NCBI GenBank assembly: GCA_016292805.1
Contig: JAEDFM010000010.1
Location: forward strand, 1 to 49,081
Direction of reading: 5' to 3'
DNA length: 49,081 nucleotides
Source of the DNA: Treponema sp.
GTDB taxonomy: Bacteria; Spirochaetota; Spirochaetia; Treponematales; Treponemataceae
This document shows positions 33,477 through 41,623 of the stretch, one piece after another. The notes under the pieces are model-generated. The model ran no database searches. It saw only the letters and a list, made by a program, of their open reading frames with translations, and was not told the DNA's origin. The position numbers and the translations under genes were made by a program. Each line of letters starts with the position of its first letter. Within the stretch, counting starts at the first letter, position 1.

Positions 33477-34397
33477 ATGAGTGATATTTTTGAAAGCGAT
33501 ATAGATTCAGACAACGAAAACCTGGCTTCTCTTGAAGACAACACAAGTGCTATTCTGGAAACAGAAGCCCTGGATATAGATTTCCCTCTTTACTTACTAA
33601 AGCTGGCATATTCCTGCGAAACTATTTATGCAAAAGCTCCTGAAAAAACTGAACTTCAGTCTGGAGATTATGTTGTTGCTCCTACCCGTTATGGTAAGGA
33701 CATGGCAATGGTTTTAGGAAAAGCTAAAAAACCAATTGGAATCAAACAATCTGATATTGTAACAATTGAACGCAAAGCTAATGAAGCAGACTTAAAAAAA
33801 AGAGCAGATCTTGAAAAAAAGGAAAAAGAAGCATTCCCTATTTTTAAGGAAAAAGTTGCTCTTCACAAACTGGATATGAAGCTGGTTGAAACTCATTTTA
33901 TTTTTGATGAACCTAAGGCTTTATTCTTTTTCAGTTCAGAAAATCGTGTAGACTTCCGTGAGCTGGTAAAAGATTTAGTTTCTGTATTTAAAATGAGAAT
34001 TGAACTTCGTCAGATTGGTGTCCGTGATGAATCAAGAATTACAGGTGGTCTTGGTGTTTGTGGCCGTCCATTCTGTTGTCATTCAGTTTCTGATAAGCTT
34101 AGACCTGTTTCAATTAAAATGGCAAAAGACCAGAACCTTTCATTAAACTCAATGAAAATTTCAGGACAGTGCGGTCGCCTTTTATGCTGCCTTTCTTATG
34201 AATTCGACTGGTATAACGAAGCAAGAAAAAATCTTCCAAACGAAGGCATAAGACTTTCATACGATGGAACAGACTTTAAAATTACAGAAGTAAACCCTCT
34301 TACAAGTATGGTAAAAATGCTTGGAGATGATGGTCGTTTGCTTGAAGTAAATGCAAAGCGTTTCTTCAAAGAAAATAACCGTTGGAAGATTAATTAA
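33477..34397 (+). CDS. ricT: PSP1-domain protein, RicT (YaaT)-like
   Basis: A 306-residue protein with the PSP1 domain (about 115-200) and the invariant cysteine cluster GVCGRPFCCHSVSDK and SGQCGRLLCCLSYE, which in Bacillus RicT ligates an iron-sulfur cluster within the RicAFT complex that guides RNase Y-dependent mRNA processing. RicA and RicF homologues are not in this window. The acidic N-terminal ~30 residues are an extension. A local promoter is possible at 33419-33448. Confidence 0.88.
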   Translation: MSDIFESDIDSDNENLASLEDNTSAILETEALDIDFPLYLLKLAYSCETIYAKAPEKTELQSGDYVVAPTRYGKDMAMVLGKAKKPIGIKQSDIVTIERKANEADLKKRADLEKKEKEAFPIFKEKVALHKLDMKLVETHFIFDEPKALFFFSSENRVDFRELVKDLVSVFKMRIELRQIGVRDESRITGGLGVCGRPFCCHSVSDKLRPVSIKMAKDQNLSLNSMKISGQCGRLLCCLSYEFDWYNEARKNLPNEGIRLSYDGTDFKITEVNPLTSMVKMLGDDGRLLEVNAKRFFKENNRWKIN

Positions 34398-34410
34398 TCT
34401 GAAATATAAT
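34382..34410 (+). promoter_or_regulatory. Possible promoter before the methyltransferase gene
   Basis: TTGGAA (34382-34387), 17 bases, TATAAT (34405-34410), the first within the last ricT codons. The start would be near 34417. Confidence 0.4.
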
Positions 34411-34439
34411 TAAATACAATAAACTATACAGAGAGTGTT

Positions 34440-35177
34440 ATGATTTATATTAAGAAGTGGTTTGAATATTATGATGAATTATTCCGCGTAGAAGAAAATC
34501 AGCAGGAATTTATTGAAAACATATGTAAAGCTGCCTCTTCACCTAAAAAACTTTTAAGTGTTGAATGTGGACCAGGCACAATCTCTAAAAGACTTGCTAA
34601 AAAAGACTATGAAGTTACTGTAACCGACAGTTTTCCAGAGTTCATCAACTGCATCAATAATAATCAGAATGTTGATAAATCATCTCTTCATGCTTTTAAT
34701 CTTGTTCCTCAGGATATTGGCCGTTATTTAGGTAAGAATTTCTTTGATATTATCATCTGCTGTAACTACCGTCTTATTTTTATGAACAACAAAGCTCTTA
34801 TTACAAAATTCCTTGTAGACTGTAAACAGCTTCTTAAAGATGGCGGTTCCCTTGTTCTTGATTTAATCAACTTTTCAAAATATGACTTTTCAGAAGATAG
34901 AATTGATCTTCCACAAAAAAGCTGCGAAAGAGCTACTCTTTACTCTTACCTTGTAAAAAATAAGGAAACAGCTGCTTACAATTTGAACCAGTATGTTATT
35001 ACAAGCAGCGGTAAAAGAATTGACGAAGTTGTAGACCACGAAGTAAGTCCTGTGAGTCTTGAAACATTTAAAAAACTTGCAGAAGAACTTCAGCTTAAAA
35101 TTGAATTCTTCAGTGACTATAAAGGAACTCCTTACAAAACTGACTCTGACAAGATTATTTGTGTATTGAGAAAGTAA
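34440..35177 (+). CDS. Class I SAM-dependent methyltransferase
   Basis: A 245-residue protein of the Methyltransf_11/25 type. The SAM-binding motif is LLSVECGPGTISKRL with the acidic residue in VTVTDSFPEF; FFDIIICCNYRL and LLKDGGSLVLDLINF are the further class I motifs. The substrate is unknown. GAGAG lies four bases before the ATG. The gene sits between ricT and proS; a promoter for proS lies at its 3' end. Confidence 0.78.
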   Translation: MIYIKKWFEYYDELFRVEENQQEFIENICKAASSPKKLLSVECGPGTISKRLAKKDYEVTVTDSFPEFINCINNNQNVDKSSLHAFNLVPQDIGRYLGKNFFDIIICCNYRLIFMNNKALITKFLVDCKQLLKDGGSLVLDLINFSKYDFSEDRIDLPQKSCERATLYSYLVKNKETAAYNLNQYVITSSGKRIDEVVDHEVSPVSLETFKKLAEELQLKIEFFSDYKGTPYKTDSDKIICVLRK

Positions 35178-35194
35178 CCTCTTTTCACTAAAAT
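35166..35194 (+). promoter_or_regulatory. Candidate promoter of proS, leaderless spacing
   Basis: TTGAGA (35166-35171), 17 bases, TAAAAT (35189-35194), each one base off consensus. The predicted start (35201) is two bases before the proS ATG, which has no Shine-Dalgarno sequence. Confidence 0.5.
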
Positions 35195-35202
35195 ATTCTA
35201 TT

Positions 35203-37014
35203 ATGAAAGCTACAAAAACAATAATCTCTACACTGCGTGATGCTCCAAACGACGCAGTTATTTCAAGCCATCAGTTAATGATGCGCTCTGGTATGATTCG
35301 TAAACTTGGAAACGGTCTTTATGCTTACATGCCACTCGGCTACCGTTCTTTAATGAAAGTTCAGCAGATTATCCGCGAAGAACTTGATAACGCAGGTCTT
35401 CTTGAAATTAAACCTACAGTAATTCAGCCCGGCGAACTCTGGAAAGAATCAGGCCGTTGGGATAAAATGGCTGGCGAAATGCTTACAGCTCAGAACCGTC
35501 AGGGACAGGATATGGTTGTTTCTCCTACAGCAGAAGAAGCATTTACTTTCCTTGTTCGCGAAGGTCTTTCTTCTTACAAGCAGCTGCCATTTACTTTATA
35601 TCAGATTAATACAAAATATCGTGATGAAATCCGCCCTCGCTATGGTGTAATGCGTGGCCGCGAATTCATTATGATGGATGCATACTCTTTTGATAAAGAT
35701 CAGGCTGACCTTGATGCATCATACGACAATGTAGCAGCAGCTTACCGCCGCATCTTTAAGCGCATGGGACTTACAACAATTTCTGTAAAAGCAGATACAG
35801 GTGCTATGGGTGGTTCTGGTTCAGAAGAATTTATGGTTGAATCTGAAGTTGGTGACGATACACTTCTTCTTTGTCCAAACTGTTCTTATGCTGCAAATGT
35901 AGAAAAAGCTGCATGTAAAACAGAAGTTCCATTAAACAGCGAAGGTAAACCTCAGGTTAAAACTGATAAAGCAATTGAAGAAGTTGCAACTCCAAATGTT
36001 TTCTCTATTGAAGACATGGAAAAATTCTTTAACGAAAAATCAACAACATTCCTCAAGGCTCTTATTTACAAAGTTTATAACTGCGGTATTGATCTTTCTG
36101 GAAACGAATTCTACAAAAACGCTGAAAAAGTTACTGAAGGTGGTGTTTCTTACTATCCAGAAACATTCTTCTGTGTACTTATCCGCGGCGACTTAGATGT
36201 AAACGAAACAAAACTTGCAGCAGAACTTAAAGCTTCTGGTGCAGAACTTGCCAGCGACGAAGATGTTCTTAAATATTCAGGAGCTCCACATGGCTTTGTT
36301 GGTCCTGTTGGAATTAAGATTCCTGTTCTTGCTGACCTTTCTACAGTTGATATGCACGATTGTATTGCAGGTGCCGGTAAAGAAGGCTTCCACATTAAAC
36401 ATGTTGAACCAGGCCGCGACTTTACTCCATTTATGACAGCTGATGTTCGTACCTGTAAAGAAGGCGATGCTTGTCCTGATTGTGGCGGCAAGTTCTACAT
36501 GAAAAAAGGTAACGAACTTGGACACATCTTCAAGCTTGGTACAAAATATACTAAATCTATGAATGTAACTTACCTTGGCGAAAGCGGAAAACCTGTAACA
36601 CCACTTATGGGATGTTACGGTATTGGTGTTGACCGTACTTTAGCAAGTATTATTGAAGGTCACCACGACGACAAAGGTATCTGCTGGCCAATGTCTGTAG
36701 CTCCTTACCAGGTTGCAATTGTACCAATCCAATACAAAGACACAATGAAAGAAGTTGCTGATAAACTTTATGCAGACTTAACTGCAGCCGGAATTGAAGT
36801 TCTTCTTGATGACCGCAATGAACGCCCTGGTGTTAAATTTGCAGACTCAGAGCTTCTTGGCTTCCCAGTACGAATTGTAGTTGGTGATAAAAACCTTCCA
36901 AATGTAGAAGTTAAAATTCGTACAGCAGAAGCTCCAGAAATGGTTCCTTCAACAGAAGCAGCTGAAAAGGTTGCTAAAATTGTAAAAGACGAATTAGCTA
37001 AATTGAATGCTTAA
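35203..37014 (+). CDS. proS: Prolyl-tRNA synthetase, bacterial type
   Basis: A 603-residue class II synthetase. Motif 1-2 region: SGMIRKLGNGLYAYMPLGYRS, then KYRDEIRPRYGVMRGREFIMMDAYSF; motif 3 MGCYGIGVDRTLASIIE; the C-terminal anticodon domain begins about 490 (YQVAIVPIQYKD). The editing insert between motifs 2 and 3 is present (about 225-400), so this is the bacterial/ProX-containing form that deacylates Ala-tRNA(Pro). Pairs of cysteines in the insert (LLCPNCSY, CPDCGGKF) suggest a zinc ribbon-like element not in all homologues. A strong terminator follows. Confidence 0.96.
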   Translation: MKATKTIISTLRDAPNDAVISSHQLMMRSGMIRKLGNGLYAYMPLGYRSLMKVQQIIREELDNAGLLEIKPTVIQPGELWKESGRWDKMAGEMLTAQNRQGQDMVVSPTAEEAFTFLVREGLSSYKQLPFTLYQINTKYRDEIRPRYGVMRGREFIMMDAYSFDKDQADLDASYDNVAAAYRRIFKRMGLTTISVKADTGAMGGSGSEEFMVESEVGDDTLLLCPNCSYAANVEKAACKTEVPLNSEGKPQVKTDKAIEEVATPNVFSIEDMEKFFNEKSTTFLKALIYKVYNCGIDLSGNEFYKNAEKVTEGGVSYYPETFFCVLIRGDLDVNETKLAAELKASGAELASDEDVLKYSGAPHGFVGPVGIKIPVLADLSTVDMHDCIAGAGKEGFHIKHVEPGRDFTPFMTADVRTCKEGDACPDCGGKFYMKKGNELGHIFKLGTKYTKSMNVTYLGESGKPVTPLMGCYGIGVDRTLASIIEGHHDDKGICWPMSVAPYQVAIVPIQYKDTMKEVADKLYADLTAAGIEVLLDDRNERPGVKFADSELLGFPVRIVVGDKNLPNVEVKIRTAEAPEMVPSTEAAEKVAKIVKDELAKLNA

Positions 37015-37031
37015 TTTATAAAACAATTAAT

Positions 37032-37077
37032 AAAAAGCAGATTAGACTGAAACTTTTAGCTCTAATCTGCTTTTTTT
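37032..37077 (+). terminator. Rho-independent terminator after proS
   Basis: A perfect 15-bp stem (37032-37046 with 37061-37075, core GCAGATTAGA / TCTAATCTGC) is followed by T residues. It separates proS from the secreted-protein gene at 37096. Confidence 0.9.
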
Positions 37078-37095
37078 ATATATAAGGAAATACAT

Positions 37096-38178
37096 ATGAA
37101 AAAACTGTTTTTATCATTAATATTAATTAATTTTGCTTTTTTAAGCTTTGCTTTACCTGGCTTTACATCATTTATTCCAGATAAGCCTGGAGAATTTGTT
37201 TATTACAGAGACAGTTCCTTTTCCCGGGAAAGCTATATTGGTATTTTGTGTTATGATAACACTTCTTACCAGATCCGCTACTATGCTCCTCAGGCTTCAA
37301 ATGCACCAGAAAAAATTGTGGCAACATTGTTCACAATAGATCCTGCAAAAGACCATTTTGAAATGACTGGAGAAAACATTGTAATTGCTGATTATGCAAA
37401 TGCAGAAGATGTTGATATTGTAAATTATCTTCACGATATTCTTTATGAATTTTCTTCCCGCCGCTGCCGTTTGGGAGAATTAACACCAGCTACAGAAGGC
37501 TACAAAAATAACCTAAGCCTTATAGAAAATGGATTGTCTGTAAGCTCAGATTTTCCTCAGTTTGGTGGAGATGTAACAATCATTTATGACTGTATGATTC
37601 CATTCTTCAATGTAAAACGAATTGAAAACAACAAAGGTGAACCTATTTTTGAATGCGTTGAACTTGGACTTATTTCTTCTTCAGATGATACTTTGTTTGA
37701 TACTTTTGTAAAGGTTCCAGACACAGGAAAAATCAAAATCAATTCTGTAAAACCTAAAAAAGCCCCTGCCCTTACAGCAAAACTGGGAAATCAGAATGTA
37801 AGTCTTGATGAAACCTGGAAACAGAGTATGGAAAACATGTGGACTCAAAGTGATGATGCTATTGTTACACTTGCAGTAATCAATGCCACAGCACCTGCTG
37901 ATGATTTTGTAAATTACTCATTAATCAGAATGCTTTTGGAAAGTAAGGACGGCTACCACATTAATCTTGATAAATGTGATGTGATTTTTGGAAAAGACCA
38001 GATTCGTATTTATTCTGACAGCTATATTAAAAGCAGCCAGAAGGTTTATTTCAGTACAAAATACTTAACTGCAAATAAAGGAAAAACCTACGATTATCTT
38101 TCTTTTGCCACAACAAAAGCCAACTACCTTATGAAGCGCTCTTATTATGACAAAATACTTAAATCTTATTCAAACTAA
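37096..38178 (+). CDS. Secreted protein, unknown function
   Basis: A 360-residue protein with a signal peptide (MKKLFLSLILINFAFLSFA). The mature part is beta-rich with many Tyr and Asp residues (GEFVYYRDSSFSRESYIGIL), no cysteine anchor and no enzymatic motif known to me. AAGGA lies seven bases before the ATG, just after the proS terminator, so it probably has its own promoter. The stop codon abuts the stop of the converging GerMN gene with no base between. Confidence 0.65.
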   Translation: MKKLFLSLILINFAFLSFALPGFTSFIPDKPGEFVYYRDSSFSRESYIGILCYDNTSYQIRYYAPQASNAPEKIVATLFTIDPAKDHFEMTGENIVIADYANAEDVDIVNYLHDILYEFSSRRCRLGELTPATEGYKNNLSLIENGLSVSSDFPQFGGDVTIIYDCMIPFFNVKRIENNKGEPIFECVELGLISSSDDTLFDTFVKVPDTGKIKINSVKPKKAPALTAKLGNQNVSLDETWKQSMENMWTQSDDAIVTLAVINATAPADDFVNYSLIRMLLESKDGYHINLDKCDVIFGKDQIRIYSDSYIKSSQKVYFSTKYLTANKGKTYDYLSFATTKANYLMKRSYYDKILKSYSN

Positions 38179-39006
38179 TTAAAAGCTGGATCTTGAAAGT
38201 GGAGAGCCAATCCAAAAGCCTTCACTTCCAAGATACTCTTGTTTTTTACCTTCAATCAAAATCTGAACACTATTAACAGTAGAGAATGCTGTTGCTGTGT
38301 AAACAACCTGCATCATCTGGAACCGAGAACCTTCTCCACCTTCTTCATTAAACTCAAAGGCATCATTAAAGTTCAAATATGCCACTCCATCTGTTACACG
38401 GGCACTTAAAAGCTTTGTACCTTTTGGAATAAAGCTCATACAATCTTTTTCTGCAGATAAAGTTTTGTTTGGTCCAAGAATAATATAATTGAGGGCTGTT
38501 GTTAATGGAGAATCTGTTTTTGCTCCTGTTCGTTTAACAATTTTGCGAATAATAGACCCATCTGAATCAACCTTAATAAAACATAACTGATAATCAGTTG
38601 TAGCTGTAACTACAGGTGGCTTTTCGTTTTTCTTTTCTTCTACCTTTTCCTGTACCTTTTCGGTTTTCTGTTCTACAGGTTTTTCTGTTTTCTCTTCAAC
38701 TTTATTTACAGGTTCTTCAACATTAACAGGTTCTGGTTCTTTTTTGGCAGGAGTTGTGTCTTCCTGAATCTGAATTACAACATCATCATTTTTAAGAGGA
38801 ATTGTATCTTTCTTTTTATCTTCATGTTTTTCTACAAACTCTGGTGTTGAACCAAAAACACGGTCAAAAAAGCCTGTTTGTTTATAATTTGAAAGGATCT
38901 GATCCTTTTTTACAAGGAATATAATAATAACAACAATGATAGCCAGCAAAACACATGCTGTAGCAAACATTGCATTACTAGTTTTTTTAGATTTTTTCTT
39001 AGCCAT
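38179..39006 (-). CDS. GerMN-domain membrane protein
   Basis: A 275-residue protein with an N-terminal transmembrane helix (about 12-33), a periplasmic linker with a Glu/Lys/Pro/Val-rich repeat (KVEEKTEKPVEQKTEK, about 80-125) and a C-terminal GerMN domain (about 135-260; CFIKVDSDGSI, AYLNFNDAFEFN, QILIEGKKQEYL). GerMN domains occur in spore-germination proteins and in the lipoprotein LpqB; in non-sporulating spirochaetes they are probably envelope proteins of unknown role. No Shine-Dalgarno is visible; GATAAT lies six bases before the ATG. Confidence 0.8.
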   Translation of the reverse strand: MAKKKSKKTSNAMFATACVLLAIIVVIIIFLVKKDQILSNYKQTGFFDRVFGSTPEFVEKHEDKKKDTIPLKNDDVVIQIQEDTTPAKKEPEPVNVEEPVNKVEEKTEKPVEQKTEKVQEKVEEKKNEKPPVVTATTDYQLCFIKVDSDGSIIRKIVKRTGAKTDSPLTTALNYIILGPNKTLSAEKDCMSFIPKGTKLLSARVTDGVAYLNFNDAFEFNEEGGEGSRFQMMQVVYTATAFSTVNSVQILIEGKKQEYLGSEGFWIGSPLSRSSF

Positions 39007-39066
39007 ATTTTTATTATCGGAAAGTAATTAACAGTTATTAGATATAATTAAAGTCCAGGGAATATA

Positions 39067-39202
39067 AAGTCGTCAGTCTTCAGTCATCAGATATAAAAAA
39101 GGAGAAATTCTCGTAAGAACTTCTCCTTCTGTATAACTAAATATCTGATTTTTCTCAATCAACTTCCCCAATCACCTGCTGATGACTGAAGACTCATGAC
39201 TT
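39067..39202. repeat. MITE-like 24-bp inverted repeat pair
   Basis: AGTCTTCAGTCATCAG (39075-39090) and CTGATGACTGAAGACT (39179-39194) are perfect inverted copies. Extension outward (AAGTCGTC against CATGACTT) gives about 22 of 24 matches, counting one G-T pair. The 136-bp unit has no coding potential and holds the terminator at 39095-39128, ending just 7 bases before the nfnB stop. Confidence 0.5.
39095..39128 (-). terminator. Rho-independent terminator of nfnAB
   Basis: Leftward, the arms AAGGAGAAGTTCT and AGAATTTCTCCTT (13 pairs, one G-T) close a TACG tetraloop and are followed by six T. Confidence 0.88.
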
Positions 39203-39208
39203 ATGACT

Positions 39209-40684
39209 TTACTTAGCAAGATATTCGTTAATTGCAGCAGCTGCCTGACGTCCTTCGCCCATTGCAAGGATTACAGTAGCGGCACCAAGAACGATGTCTC
39301 CACCAGCCCATACTTTAGCGTGGCTTGTAGCCTGTTTTTCGTCTACTGTAATGTGACCTTTTGCGTCTGCATTAAGACCTGGTGTTGTAGCAACTAACAA
39401 TGGGTTTGAACCATTACCAAGAGCAACAATCATTGCGTCACAAGGAACATCGTGTTCAGAGCCTGGAATTGCAACTGGAGAACGACGACCAGAAGCATCT
39501 GGTTCACCAAGCTGGTAAGAAAGACAGCGAACACCGCAAACTTTTCCTTCTTCGTTACCAAGTACTTCTACTGGATTTTCGAGGAAACGGAAGTTTACCC
39601 CTTCTTCTTCTGCGTGTCCAATTTCTTCCAGACGAGCAGGCATTTCAGCTCTTGTACGGCGGTAAACAACATCTACAGTTTCTGCACCAAGACGGAAAGC
39701 CATGCGGGCAGCATCCATTGCAACGTTACCAGCACCACAAACTACTACATGTTTTGCTTCGTAGATTGGAGTTGCAGCGTGTTCTTTATCGTAACCTTTC
39801 ATAAGATTTGCACGAGTAAGATATTCGTTAGCAGAGAATACACCAATTAAGTTTTCTCCAGGAATGTTCAAGAATTTTGGAAGACCAGCACCAGTTCCTA
39901 CGAATGCAGCATCAAAACCTTTTTCGCTAAGGAGCTGTTCCAAAGTATTTGTACGACCAACCAGGAAGTTCAATTCAAATTTAACACCAATTTTTTCAAG
40001 GTTAGAAATTTCTTCCTGAACGATTTTCTTTGGCAAACGGAATTCAGGAATACCGTACATCATTACACCACCAGCTTTGTGGAATGCTTCAAATACAGTA
40101 ACTTCATGACCAGCACGAGCACAGTCAGCAGCAACTGTAAGACCAGCAGGACCAGCACCAATGATTGCAACTTTTTTACCAGTTTTTGGAGCAATAGTTG
40201 GAGGAGTAACTTTTCCGTTCTCTCTTTCCCAGTCAGCAACAAATCGTTCAAGACGACCAATAGAGACTGCTTTTTCAGCTGATTTATAAACTTTACCTAC
40301 AGTACATTTTCCCTGACACTGTTTTTCCTGAGGACAAACACGACCACAGATTGCAGGAAGAAGTGATGTTTCTTTAATTGTATCAACAGCAGCTTTGAAT
40401 TCGCCTTTTGCAATTTCGCCAATAAACTTTGGAATGTTGATGTTTACAGGACATCCTTCCATACAGAAAGGTTTTGGACACTGTAAACAGCGATTAGCTT
40501 CTACAATTGCCTGTTCAGCAGAATATCCAAGAGCAACTTCTGCCATTTCACGGGCACGAGTTTTTGGATCGCGAGCTGGCATTTCCATCTGAGGAATTGC
40601 ATTACGGTCTTTTGCTGTAAGCTTACCGTTTGCTTTAATCAATTCATTAATTTTATTTAATTCTTCTGTTACATTAATTGCCAT
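39209..40684 (-). CDS. nfnB: NfnB-type large subunit (ferredoxin:NADP oxidoreductase, gltA/gltD-like)
   Basis: A 491-residue flavoprotein of the glutamate synthase small-subunit family. N-terminal cysteine clusters (CLQCPKPFCMEGCP and CGRVCPQEKQCQGKC) bind two [4Fe-4S] clusters; two Rossmann folds follow (VAIIGAGPAGLTVAADCA for FAD and VVCGAGNVAMDAARMA for NADPH). It could be annotated as GltA, but no glutamate synthase large subunit is here. The adjacent NfnA-like gene makes the electron-bifurcating NADH-dependent ferredoxin:NADP+ oxidoreductase the better call. GAGG sits seven bases before the ATG. Confidence 0.88.
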   Translation of the reverse strand: MAINVTEELNKINELIKANGKLTAKDRNAIPQMEMPARDPKTRAREMAEVALGYSAEQAIVEANRCLQCPKPFCMEGCPVNINIPKFIGEIAKGEFKAAVDTIKETSLLPAICGRVCPQEKQCQGKCTVGKVYKSAEKAVSIGRLERFVADWERENGKVTPPTIAPKTGKKVAIIGAGPAGLTVAADCARAGHEVTVFEAFHKAGGVMMYGIPEFRLPKKIVQEEISNLEKIGVKFELNFLVGRTNTLEQLLSEKGFDAAFVGTGAGLPKFLNIPGENLIGVFSANEYLTRANLMKGYDKEHAATPIYEAKHVVVCGAGNVAMDAARMAFRLGAETVDVVYRRTRAEMPARLEEIGHAEEEGVNFRFLENPVEVLGNEEGKVCGVRCLSYQLGEPDASGRRSPVAIPGSEHDVPCDAMIVALGNGSNPLLVATTPGLNADAKGHITVDEKQATSHAKVWAGGDIVLGAATVILAMGEGRQAAAAINEYLAK

Positions 40685-40697
40685 TTTAATTCCTCAC

Positions 40698-41552
40698 CTA
40701 CTTTTTCAAGGCATCTGCCTGAGCCTGCATACGGCACTTATGGTTATCTTCTGCTTCACGTTCTTTGTATGATTTCATACGCATCATCATATTGTCCCAG
40801 TCTACTTCGTGAGCATCAAATTCTGGACCATCAACACATACGAACTTTGTTTTTCCACCGATAGTTGCACGACAACCACCACACATACCAGTTCCATCAA
40901 TCATGATTGTATTTAAAGAAACTGTTGTTTTTACACCGTAAGGTTTAGTTGTTGCAGCACAGAACTTCATCATAATTGGAGGTCCAATTGCAATTACTTC
41001 TGCAGGTGGGCACTGGCTTTCGCAAGCTTCTTTTACAGGGATTGTAGAAACACCCTGGCGACCAGCTGAACCATCATCTGTCATAATGATTAATTCATCT
41101 GCAGCAGCGCGCATTTCATCTTCCATAATGATTAAGTCTTTTGTGCGGGCAGCAATTACCATAATAACTTTGTTGCCAATAGCTTTGTGTGCTTTTACGA
41201 TTGGATAACAAGGAGCAACACCAAAACCACCACCAACAATCATTACTGGAGCATCATATTTTTCGATTTTAGAAGGATTTCCTAAAGGTCCTAAAACAGC
41301 TGGAAGAGAATCACCAACATTTTTCAAAGAGAGTTTATAAGTTGAAGCACCAACTGGCTGGAATGCAAGAGCAATCCATCCTTCTTCAGCATTTGCATCT
41401 GCAATTGTAAGAGGAATTCGTTCACCGAATTCTGCATCAACCTGAATAATAACAAACTGACCAGCTTTGCGATTGCGTGCGATTTCAGGAGCTTCTACAC
41501 GCATAAAAAAAACATTTTCAGAAAGCTGCTTTTTTTCAATAATTTTAAACAT
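40698..41552 (-). CDS. nfnA: NfnA-type small subunit (FAD/NAD, [2Fe-2S])
   Basis: A 284-residue protein of the ferredoxin-NADP+ reductase / dihydroorotate dehydrogenase electron-transfer family. The FAD domain (about 1-95) contains RNRKAGQFVIIQVD and RIPLTIAD; the NAD domain follows (VMIVGGGFGVAPC), and cysteines in GTGMCGGCRAT and KFVCVDGPEF hold a [2Fe-2S] cluster. With NfnB it balances NADH, NADPH and ferredoxin by electron bifurcation in the cytoplasm. AAGGA precedes the ATG by six bases and is part of a 12-bp inverted repeat. Confidence 0.9.
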   Translation of the reverse strand: MFKIIEKKQLSENVFFMRVEAPEIARNRKAGQFVIIQVDAEFGERIPLTIADANAEEGWIALAFQPVGASTYKLSLKNVGDSLPAVLGPLGNPSKIEKYDAPVMIVGGGFGVAPCYPIVKAHKAIGNKVIMVIAARTKDLIIMEDEMRAAADELIIMTDDGSAGRQGVSTIPVKEACESQCPPAEVIAIGPPIMMKFCAATTKPYGVKTTVSLNTIMIDGTGMCGGCRATIGGKTKFVCVDGPEFDAHEVDWDNMMMRMKSYKEREAEDNHKCRMQAQADALKK

Positions 41553-41555
41553 TTT

Positions 41556-41606
41556 AAGTCCTTCTTAAGTTTTAAGGTAACAAATATTTTACTATAAGAA
41601 GGACTT
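41556..41606. promoter_or_regulatory. 12-bp perfect inverted repeat over the nfnA promoter and RBS
   Basis: AAGTCCTTCTTA (41556-41567) and TAAGAAGGACTT (41595-41606) are exact inverted copies 27 bases apart. One arm contains the nfnA ribosome binding site and the other lies in the spacer of the nfnA promoter, upstream of its predicted start. Confidence 0.6.
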
Positions 41607-41614
41607 ATGGTCAA
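41586..41614 (-). promoter_or_regulatory. Sigma-70-like promoter of nfnAB
   Basis: On the minus strand TTGACC (41609-41614), 17 bases, TAAAAT (41586-41591), each one base off consensus. The predicted start is near 41579, with a 27-base leader. Confidence 0.65.
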
Positions 41615-41623
41615 TTTACAGAT

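Noticed and set aside
39400..39850. Two long rightward frames opposite nfnB
   Set aside because: Antisense shadows of a strongly supported gene, without ribosome binding sites or family resemblance.
39209..40684. Glutamate synthase small subunit as the primary function
   Set aside because: No large subunit is present and the NfnA partner is adjacent; NfnB fits better.
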